Assembly (NCBI GenBank): GCA_009746045.1
Contig: RPFO01002051.1
Location: 1 to 41,913, forward strand
Direction: 5' to 3'
DNA length: 41,913 nt
Source: Mesostigma viride
Lineage: Eukaryota > Streptophyta > Mesostigmatophyceae > Mesostigmatales > Mesostigmataceae
Shown: piece by piece, positions 34,261 through 41,913 of the stretch
How the letters are laid out: each line of letters starts with the position of its first letter
Position numbering within the stretch: position 1 is the stretch's first letter
The notes under the pieces: model-generated
The model's database searches: none
What the model was told of the DNA's origin: nothing
The model's input: the letters and a program-made list of their open reading frames with translations, nothing else
Translations under genes and position numbers: made by a program

Positions 34261-35804
34261 ATTACTTACAGCAGAGTGAAATCACTCAAACCAAAGCAAA
34301 CGCCCAGCTATAAACCTATATACAGAGCCATGTCAAAGCTCTATACTACGATAAGACCAATGGGAACGCCTAACGGGAGGAACCTAATAGCCCTGCTGCA
34401 CCGCAAAATCAGCCCGCGTACGGCGGAGCATGATGTCAGCCATGGCCCGAGTCAGCGCCACCGACAGGCGCTGACGCCAATATGACGTCCAGGTCCGCGC
34501 CGACCATGGGGCCCGCTGGCCCTCCAGGTCCAGCCGGTCCTCCCGGAGCCGGCAACACTCCTTGAAGAAAGCAGAGGTCAGGGGCCCCATGGCCCCAAAC
34601 TCCTCCAGGACAAAGGGCACCACACGATGGTGCCCGACGTCGCTGTAGGCCAGGAGCTTGGCCCGCTCCGCCCGGTCCGCCGTGTAACCTGCCGTGAGGA
34701 TCGAGGCCCCAGCCACGTGGCTAAGAGCCAAGGGCCGCGCCACCGAAACGTCAATAAGCAGATGCTGGCCACCCCCCTCAAAGTCCAGCACCACGATGTC
34801 AGGCCGGTGGTTGGGGGAATAGAAGGCAGCGCCATCCGCATCCTCGGACCGGATGTTCGCGTGGGGGAAAACCGACCGAACCATGGCGAGCACCACCGTC
34901 AGGAGGACAGTGTGCAAATACAAATACCAATTCTGATTCTGCATTGGCCCCCCATGCAGGCAAGGTAGTGAGTCCCCGTGGGATCCAGCGGCTGCCCACA
35001 GCTACCACAAGGCCGCCCAGCCGGAACAAGAGGCTGCGGGGCAAATAGCTGGTGCCGGAGCGCCACCGAGTACTAGTGGCTGGGAGCTAAGGCGAATGGG
35101 GGGCCATGGGAAGAGCACGAAGGTACGCCGAGCCCACACTCCGCAAGGAAAGCGAGAACAGCCACGCACGTCCCTGGGCGTTGAGGTCCGCGAAAAGAGC
35201 CATCCAATCAGCCGTGTGCAGAATACCCGCGTAGGTTTTCTGGTGTTTATCGATGACGCGAGCAGGGAATGCGGCGGGAGATTGAACGGAGGCGACCAAG
35301 GGAGTGCCGCGAGGGAGGTGGCGGGCGCTGTACCGCCTGAGCGGCACGGACGGGAGAACAGGCCTGCTGGATCTCAGCATAGGCCTCCTGGATGGCGGTG
35401 ACGAAGGGTAAAGGGCAGAGGGCTGCTGGGGTCCAGGAGGTCGGGCACTGCCGTAGGGCTGCCGTACGTTGCCAAAAGGGGCAGGAGCCGGCAGCTTTCC
35501 GCCCACGACTGAGCGACGGAGCCCAAAAATGCTGCTGGGGCCAGCCGGGCGGCACGAGTCAGACCACAGCCACCCATCCGTGCAGGCAGGGAGGCAATGC
35601 GAATAGCATGTGGCGGGAGGTCGGGGCCCGGGACCAGCTGCGCCAAGGCCGACTGGATGCGTTCATCGTGGCCCTCGGCGGCCAGCCGGACCTGAGCCGG
35701 AAGAGCGCCCCGGAGCCAGTGAACGACGCGAGGGTGAGCGCAAAACCACAGAAGCAGACCCTTGGTCTGCGAATCATGAAGGCGCGCAATCAAGGGCAGT
35801 ACCT
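34261..35804 (-). pseudogene. Non-LTR retrotransposon 3' part, left copy
   Basis: Minus-strand remnant of a LINE-like polyprotein C-terminus. Reading inward: GLLLWFCAHPRVVHW, RMGGCGLTRAARLAPAAFLGS, a zinc ribbon of the form C-x2-C-x9-H-x3-C (about 34965-35015), then RPDIVVLDFE...LLIDVSVARP, which fits a restriction-like endonuclease core (PD...DV). The last frame, 34384-34944, runs to a stop near the 3' end. Frameshifts separate the pieces, so it is not functional. No reverse transcriptase palm motif (FADD type) is present because the copy is 5'-truncated. 35645-35804 is unique to this copy. Confidence 0.7.
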
Positions 35805-35819
35805 TATATATATAGACCA
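35805..35819. repeat. Target-site duplication, left half
   Basis: TATATATATAGACCA, identical to 37190-37204. The two copies exactly flank the right retrotransposon copy. Confidence 0.8.
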
Positions 35820-37189
35820 GGCGCAGCTGGTCCCGGGCCCCGACCTCCCGCCACATGCTATTCGCATTGCCTCCCTGCCTGCACGGATGGGTGGCTGCGG
35901 TCTGACTCGTGCCGCCCGGCTGGCCCCAGCAGCCTTTTTGGGCTCTGTCGCTCAGTCGTGGGCGGAAAGCTGCCGGCTCCTGCCCCTTTTGGCAACGGCA
36001 GCGCCTGACCTCCTGGACCCCAGCAGCTCTTTGCCCTTCGTCACCGCCATCCAGGAGGCCTATGCTGAGATCCAGCAGGCCTGTTCTCCCGTCCGTGCCG
36101 CTCAGGCGGTACAGCGCCACCTCCCTCGCGGCACTCCCTCGGTCGCCTCCGTTCAATCAGACTCCCGCTGCATTCCCTGCTCGCGTCATCGATAAACACC
36201 AGAAAACCTACGCGGGTATTCTGCACACGGCTGATTGGATTGCTCTTTTCGCGGACCTCAACGCCCAGGGACGTGCGTGGCTGTTCTCGCTTTCCTTGCG
36301 GAGTGTGGGCTCGGCGTACCTTCGTGCTCTTCCCATGGCCCCCCCATTCGCCTTGGCTCCCAGCCACTACTCGGTGGCGCTCCGGCACCAGCTATTTGCC
36401 CCGCAGCCTCTTGTTCCGGCCGGGCGGCCTTGTGGTAGCTGTGGGCAGCCGCTGGATCCCACGGGGACTCACTACCTTGCCTGCATGGGGGGCTAACAGA
36501 ATCAGAATTGGTATTTGTATTTGCACACTGTCCTCCTGACGGTGGTGCTCGCCATGATTCGGTCGGTTTTCCCCCACGCGAACATCCGGTCCGAGGATGC
36601 GGATGGCGCTGCCTTCTATTCCCCCAACCACCGGCCTGACATCGTGGTGCTGGACTTTGAGGGGGGTGGCCGGCATCTGCTTATTGACGTTTCGGTGGCG
36701 CGGCCCTTGGCTCTTAGCCACGTGGCTGGGGCCTCCCTCACGGCGGGTTACACGGCGGACCGGGCGGAGCGGGCCAAGCTCCTGGCCTACGGCGACGTCG
36801 GGCACCATCGTGTGGTGCCCTTTGTCCTGGAGGAGTTTGGGGCCATGGGGCCCCTGACCTCCGCCTTCTTCAAGGAGTGTTGCCGGCTCCGGGAGGACCG
36901 GCTGGACCTGGAGGGCCAGCGGGCCCCATGGTCGGCGCGGACCTGGACGTCATATTGGCGTCAGCGCTTGTCGGTGGCGCTGACCCGGGCCATGGCTGAT
37001 ATCATGCTCCGCCGTACGCGGGCTGATTTTGCGGTGCAGCAGGGCTATTAGGTTCCTCCCGTTAGGCGTTCCCATTGGTCTTATCGTAGGATAGAGCTTT
37101 GACATGGCTCTGTATATAGGTTTATATAGCTAGGCGTTTGCTTTGGTTTGAGTGATTTCACTCTGCTGTAAGTAATTATATTTTTACAA
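35820..37189 (+). pseudogene. Non-LTR retrotransposon 3' part, right copy, with 15-bp TSD
   Basis: Plus-strand copy of the same 3' region, head-to-head with the left copy and nearly identical from GGCGCAGCTGG to CTGTAAGTAAT. It ends with an A/T-rich tail (TATATTTTTACAA). Conserved pieces: RMGGCGL, RSVGSAYLRALP, the zinc ribbon at 36431-36487 and the RPDIVVLDFE...LIDVSVARP endonuclease-like core at about 36631-36702 within the frame ending at 37051. A frameshift near 36150 and a stop after CMGG break the frame. A 15-bp duplication on both sides marks it as an independent, 5'-truncated insertion. Confidence 0.75.
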
Positions 37190-37204
37190 TATATATATAG
37201 ACCA
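37190..37204. repeat. Target-site duplication, right half
   Basis: TATATATATAGACCA, immediately followed by the first base of the CACTA element. Confidence 0.8.
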
Positions 37205-37216
37205 CACTAGGAACTC

Positions 37217-37560
37217 AATTTCTGAGAAAATTCTCAAAACCCTCAATTTTCTCACCTTTTGTGAGAATTTTTTGAGAAAATTGAGAAAAATCTCAATTTT
37301 TTTCCGCAAACGCTAGGCAAAAAATCTCACCAGGGTGAGATTTTGGTGAGAAAAAGGGCGTTTTGGTGAGATTGGGGTGAGAAAAAACCCTAAAGTGAGA
37401 AAAAAGGTGAGAATGGGTGAGAAAAAGGCAGAAAGATTGAGAAAATTGAGAAAATTGAGAAGTTTCTCACCAACACGAGAAAAATCACTAACACGAGAAA
37501 AATCACAAGTCAACGTGGTGAGAAATTTCTCACCAAGAGTGTAACACGAGAAAAATCATG
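37217..37560. repeat. Left subterminal TGAGAA/GGTGAG repeats
   Basis: Dozens of irregular GGTGAGA, TGAGAAAAA and AATTGAGAA words. CACTA transposons typically have clustered subterminal motifs bound by their transposase; the dense inverted match to 41039-41362 supports that role. Confidence 0.75.
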
Positions 37561-37710
37561 AGCTTTATTTCATTAAGTCCTTAACGTGAAAAAAAAACTC
37601 AACACCACTTTGATATGCATTGTAGGGTGCACAAAGGTGCAATATAGGGTTGTCATACAATATAAAACAGCACATCATTCCATAAACAATGCTGTCATGC
37701 CCAAATTAAA

Positions 37711-39039
37711 TCAAAAGTCATCTTCTTCAGAACTGCTGTCCGAGGGGTTGCTTGCATCAACATCATCTTCTGATGACATAGTGTCATCCCCACTAGTGTC
37801 GCAATAGTTCACAGCTTTACGCTGCCTTCCACTGGCCCTCTTTGCCATAGGGACCTCCTCAATTACAACGGTGGGCTGGCTAGGTCCAGCATCTGTGGGA
37901 GCACCACGCTTGCGGCTGCGCCCTCGAGCAGGTGCCTTGCCAGCGCGGCGCACCACGTCGCCATCACCTACGTCTGCCGCTGCCACCTTCTTCTTCTTCT
38001 TGGACCCCTTCTTCTTGCCTTTCTTCTTGCCACTAGGCGGTGGCATCGGCTCACCCTCCTCAATCACTTCAAACTGCGGCATGGTGGGGAAATCTGCTGC
38101 CACGCTGTGATACACATGGTTACTGAGGGAAGATTGCGCCTGGTGTGCCATGCTCCATGGCAGTTTGGCAGGGATTACCACCATTTCGGGAGCATAGCAT
38201 TCATCGACGACATACCCAACTGAGCTCACTGCACCTGGCAACACAAGGCGCGACGACCTGGGGGCCTGTGCGCTGCTGATGACCACCAACCTCTCGTGGG
38301 GCAGGTGAGCGACATGAAGGCGATCAAAAAGCTCCACCTTCAACAACAGCTGCCATTCCCAGCCCCCTCGTGGGTACTCTAACCTGGCCTTCAGAATGTG
38401 TGTGATGAAACCAAAGTCTACACCGCCCGGGCCATGCACCGCAACTCCCGCATTCTTGTGCCGCTTTCCCAGGGATTGGTCCGCAGCCTCTGTGCGGTAG
38501 TTGAACCCGTGTATCCTGACTTTGTGGAAAGAATCCGCGTAGCGCTTCACGCCCCCACACGCCGCTACAATGCCTTGCGGCACAAGCGGCGTCAGGTTTA
38601 ATGATGCCCATGCAATCACGTTGAACGTTGTGTCAGCACAGCGATCTCGCCTGCATTCAAACAAACGCACCCCACTAACCCAGCAAAGAGTATTATTATT
38701 AAGTATTGGTTATTAAAAAAAATAGAACGATACAACACAGGACGCTTTTACTGGCGGCAAGATCATGGCACCCGGATGGGTAAAACCAAACAAACTAGAT
38801 ATTAATTACTAGGGCTGGCTTTGTGACAGTAAAACATGATTGCATGGCTAATCCCAAGGCGCCTTTCAATAGGACTGAATTAAAATAACCAAAGCAGACG
38901 GCGTAAGTAGCATTTGCAAAAAACAAGGCTCACCAGTAGGCCTCGTCGCCATTCGCAGGATCGCTGTAATCAGCCTTGGGAAGGGCATCTTCTACCAGCA
39001 AATCCCTTGCGGCGCGTTGTGTCAGCACAGCGATCCCCC
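37711..39039 (-). pseudogene. CACTA transposase C-terminal part, two exons, 5' missing
   Basis: Exons on the minus strand are 39039-38934 and 38650-37711, joined by an intron with donor GTGAGC and acceptor AATGCAG. Phases agree (TG|G gives Trp). After the junction the protein reads RDRC...VRIHGFNYRTEAADQSLG, NAGVAVHGPGG, DFGFITHILKARLEY and WQLLLKVELFD. This order resembles the region C-terminal to the main domain of CACTA transposases (DUF4216-like: QNSGV, then YYG-IEI, then lFkCdW). A Lys-rich linker (KKKGKKKGSKKKKK) and an acidic Ser/Asp tail ending EEDDF follow. The upstream exon begins at an acceptor, GATGCAG, so more exons existed but are not found. Confidence 0.55.
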
Positions 39040-39084
39040 CTGCATCCAAACAAAGGCACACCGATAACCAAGCAAAGAGTATGC

Positions 39085-40036
39085 AAATGTGTAGCCTTGT
39101 TCATTGAAATTATGGCTGGCTTACGCAAAGCCGCGACTGTAAGATGACCTATACAGTGGGGCCGGAAACAGCTTGCTTGATCAGGGCGTGTTTTTCGAGC
39201 TTCACTGGCCGGGAGTGTCTAGTGGTGAGAACCATTGCTGCGATCGCTTTCCCACCATTTACGAGGAAATACCCGCAAATGAAAAACCACTGAAACGGTC
39301 TAGCTAGTCAGTCATTACATTAGCCACATGCCATCATGCATGTTTCCAAACGTCCAGGAACTGCACACGGTGCAAATGCCATTTGCAGTGCAAAAATCCA
39401 GAGGACACGACCTCATTGCTTCATATTTGTATGCAGAAGACTAAAAAAGTAACATGCATTAATGGCCCGCATGCATAAAGGGCCTGATTTCTGATGCGGG
39501 CCCAACGGCAGCACCGCCAAAGCAGATAAGGGCCCGCAGTCTGATGCGGGCCCCACGGCACCACCGCCATAGCAGCTCGAAGGTCGTGGTGCGCGTGAAA
39601 CGTACGTATGCCCTTTGTCGGTAGGTGCCGTTGGGGTCAAATTGGGTGCCGCCAAAATCGGGCCGACGCGTCAATAGACTGAGGCCGTCGATGAGAGCCA
39701 TCAATCCCATCATGCGGCTTGGGGAACTTCAGCTAAGTTAACTTAACGCAAACCACTGGTCGCCCGCGTCGGGAACCGGCCCAACGGCTCTCCCGCAACA
39801 GAAAATTACGCGGCATACTGCATAAGTCGTCGGATTGTTACGTTTCGACGGTCAAGATTTCATGATGAGGTTTGCGTTCAATTTGCCGCAGTTTGCCGCC
39901 CAGAGAAAGTAGTTGTTGGACTCGTTGCCCACGATGAAACACAATCAAGCAAGCCGTTTCCGGACCCACCGTGTAGGTCATGTAGTCGCTCTTCACGTCA
40001 GCCAGCCGTAATTTCAATGCACAAGGCTACACATTT
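39085..40036. mobile_element. Nested 0.95-kb inverted-repeat element
   Basis: About 100 bp at 39085-39183 (AAATGTGTAGCCTTG ... GTGGGGCCGGAAACAGC ... TTGCTTGAT) is repeated inverted at about 39940-40036 with roughly 15% mismatches. The interior has no ORF of note and contains a local duplication of TGATGCGGGCCC. It has a MITE-like form. Target-site duplication not identified. Confidence 0.7.
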
Positions 40037-40720
40037 CCATCTCCATTCATATTCATAATCCTGCACGACTCGAAAACGCGGACAAGATAACGGCAGGCTC
40101 GAGCTACCATGGTCCGGATTCTCCCGATTTCTGGCCTGCGCTGGTTGTCTCCTTGATATTGGCAACTCTCTCCGGTAAGAGATTTTCCGCAGTTTGGCTG
40201 TTTCGAAACGTTCATTACGTGAGATGCCTTCGGATCAGGAGACTCACACAGCCGCGAAATCATGCCAAAGGTCATATGTTCGATCCCTTGCTGGTAGCTT
40301 CTGAGCTTTCTTATTTTCTGTGTTCCGCGGAATCTCAGATTTGGGCCGCTAGCGTTTTCACGCTTGTTGCTTTCTGATCCGACGACAACGTTGTGCCTTG
40401 CTCGTGTGACATCTGGCGCATGGTGTGATTCATGTGTATGGTGCTGCCTTGCCACATGGGGCTGCTTTGCCATAAGAGTGAGTGTTGGGTTCTACACATT
40501 TGCTGCATGGACCGTTAGGTGCTGGTGAGCTCTTCCTTGTAGAACGCTTACATCTATGTCAAGGATCTGATTTCTTTTCCTCTTGCGTATATTGTGTCGG
40601 TTTGCTTTATTTCTTGCAGGGACCACGAGAGTAAAATGCAAGCGGTTCCACTTTCAAGTCAGCATGTGACGCCCTGTCGACCGGCCCGCTTTGTTAGCTA
40701 GCTACCATATAGTATTTGAT
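40037..40720. other. Non-coding interior of the CACTA element
   Basis: Single-copy sequence without a supported frame. Short frames in several registers lack recognisable motifs. Transposase N-terminal exons would be expected here and were not seen. Confidence 0.5.
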
Positions 40721-40724
40721 GATA

Positions 40725-40875
40725 GGCATTGAATGCGGAAGATGTCATAACGCCATAACAGACTGTGTTGAACAGGCATTGAATGCCGAAGATGTCATAA
40801 CGCCATAACAGACTGTGTTGAAAAGGCATATTTGAATGCCGAAGATGTACATAACGCCATAACAGTGTTGAATAG
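40725..40875. repeat. 50-bp tandem repeat, three copies
   Basis: Unit GGCATTGAATGCCGAAGATG, then TCATAACGCCATAACAG and a GTGTTGAA tail, starting at 40725, 40775 and 40825. The third copy is slightly altered. Confidence 0.85.
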
Positions 40876-41038
40876 TTGAATCAATGGGTTCTTGCAGCTG
40901 TAAACATTAAAATTATTCAAACATTTAATGAAAAAATCATTATTGTTCGTGCTGTTTTGAACAGCGGTTGTTACTGGCACTGCATGCATGTGTCTGCTGC
41001 CAGCATATTGCATTATGGGTGTGTTTTTCAGCGCTGTG

Positions 41039-41362
41039 TTTTCTCACTTTTCTCACGTCCTGTTTTTCTCACTTTTCTCACTTTTCTCACGTCCTGATTT
41101 TCTCACTTTTCTCACGTTTCACACCTCCCGTTTTTCTCACTTATCTCACGTCCTGTTTTTTGAGATTTTTCTCACGTTTTTCCCCTTTTTTCACCTTTTT
41201 GGGGCAATCTCACCCGGGTGAGAAACGTGTTTTCTCACCCATTCTCACCCCATTCTCACCCTTTTTTCTCACCTTTCTCACCCATTCTCACCCATTTCTC
41301 ACCCTTTTTCTCACCTTTCTCACCCTTTTTCTCACCATTTCTCACCCATTCTCAAAGCCGAG
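41039..41362. repeat. Right subterminal TTCTCAC/CTCACC repeats
   Basis: Inverted counterpart of 37217-37560: TTTTCTCAC, CTCACGTCCTG and CTCACCCATT words in irregular tandem. Open frames rich in FSHFSH here are artefacts. Confidence 0.75.
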
Positions 41363-41377
41363 TTCCTAGTGCAGGGG

Positions 41378-41500
41378 GATACCATGTTGCTGTGTGATCA
41401 CTGTAATTGTGGGTGGCACATGCACTGCTTGCAGCCATGCATGCATGCAGCACTCACTGGTCACCGTGCCAGCGCCGGGCCAGTTTTGCCCAGTTTGTGT
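41378..41500 (+). pseudogene. PHD-finger fragment, frameshifted
   Basis: The plus strand from 41378 reads GDTMLLCDHCNCGWHMHCLQP, matching the second half of a PHD finger (LLCD-x-C-x2-GWH-x2-CL-x-P). The last ligands, VPAPGQFCPVC, appear in the next frame from about 41457, so a frameshift lies in or after the GCATGCATGCATGC run. The first Cys pair is absent because the CACTA transposon ends seven bases upstream. PHD fingers read histone H3 tails and also occur in some transposon proteins. Confidence 0.5.
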
Positions 41501-41913
41501 CGCTGCCCGTTTCGCAACCAGTAGCGTCACCATTTCCTTAGCCGCTGTGGTGTTGGCACGGTCGCTGGCTGGCCATGTGAGGGACCATGAGAGCCAGCGA
41601 GGGGGGGAATCATGGGACAGGTCCGGCTCGTCCACCCACAGGGCATGCAGTTAAGGCAGGCACGTCAGCTCAGCTCATTTGGGTGTTACCAAAGCTGAGT
41701 GGCCAGCCGCCATGCATGGTGGCGCCGGAGATTGTGACACGCAGACGCGACAGCTGTCACGGACGCGAGCTATGTCATCCGGGCGCCCACGATGCACAAG
41801 ACCGGTGACGTGCGCAAGGAATTTGTTTTCTGCGCATTTTCGACAAAGGCTAGTGACCGGGGGGGGACACTAGCACTTGCAGCATAGGGGCAGGGGCAGG
41901 CCGGCGGGCCAGG
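41501..41913. other. Right-edge sequence, no firm gene
   Basis: GC-rich. A plus-strand frame downstream of the PHD fragment has no recognisable motif. It may be the continuation of the broken PHD gene. Confidence 0.4.

Larger units (their letters stand above)
37205..41371. mobile_element. CACTA-type DNA transposon, 4.2 kb, decayed
   Basis: Termini are CACTAGGAACTC at 37205-37216 and its exact complement GAGTTCCTAGTG at 41360-41371; terminal CACTA...TAGTG defines the CACTA (En/Spm, CMC) group. Both ends carry mirrored subterminal TGAGAA/GGTGAG repeats. A transposase C-terminal fragment lies on the minus strand. Flanking 3-mers differ (CCA and CAG) but a 2-bp CA is present on both sides. The central transposase domain is not found and a smaller inverted-repeat element sits inside, so it is probably not autonomous. 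Confidence 0.8.

Noticed and set aside
35374-36195. Long frames crossing the junction between the two retrotransposon copies on both strands
   Set aside because: They fuse antisense sequence of one copy to sense sequence of the other; only the sense parts resemble a retrotransposon protein.
34261-37189. Single inverted duplication or twin-priming product
   Set aside because: Both copies include the full 3' end and the right copy has its own 15-bp target-site duplication.
41039-41369. Frames rich in FSHFSHFL near the right edge
   Set aside because: Translation of TTCTCAC subterminal transposon repeats.

Overview
The window looks like nuclear DNA of a eukaryote, most likely a unicellular alga or other protist. 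It has protein genes split by GT-AG introns, TATA/CCAAT-type promoter candidates, a CACTA-type DNA transposon, a non-LTR retrotransposon pair, a DDE-type transposase gene, several kilobases of microsatellite and a 17-kb inverted repeat. There is no operon with ribosome-binding sites, no rRNA and no convincing tRNA. The species cannot be fixed from sequence alone; an introner-rich prasinophyte-like alga is only a guess.

Layout. 1-5.7 kb: a compact cluster of six same-direction minus-strand genes: a four-exon gene cut by the window edge, two genes sharing one zinc-finger pattern, a 66-aa ORF, a MYND-finger gene and a 79-aa basic/acidic ORF. 5.8-6.2 kb: five tandem copies of a unit carrying a 20-nt hairpin motif. 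6.2-9.0 kb: polypurine and hexamer microsatellites. 9.0-9.8 kb: a 364-bp direct repeat. 10.04-10.62 kb: a foldback element. 11.22-28.41 kb: a giant palindromic structure whose arms each carry an outward-facing TATA box, a conserved small ORF and a 30-bp minisatellite. They enclose about 12.5 kb of a 71-bp tandem repeat that switches orientation once. 29.5-33.6 kb: a three-exon DDE-transposase-like gene (about 1010 aa) with a hairpin-laden 5' intron. 34.3-37.2 kb: two head-to-head, 5'-truncated copies of one non-LTR retrotransposon; the right one has a 15-bp target-site duplication. 37.2-41.4 kb: a CACTA element with TGAGAA/GGTGAG subterminal repeats, a decayed transposase C-terminus and a nested 0.95-kb inverted-repeat element. 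It abuts a broken PHD-finger coding sequence.

The thread through the window is a 20-nt imperfect palindrome, GTTGCGCCGGCCGGCGTTTC and variants, present at least 22 times. Wherever neighbouring genes allow a test it lies in introns or just upstream of genes, always in the same orientation relative to transcription. At four loci the segment carrying it is tandemly duplicated, and at two of these the duplicated unit includes the 5' splice donor and about 15 nt of exon. This looks like an introner-like intron family that grows by tandem duplication. The second notable system is the 11.2-28.4 kb palindrome, whose two arms keep the same small reading frame open despite sequence divergence.
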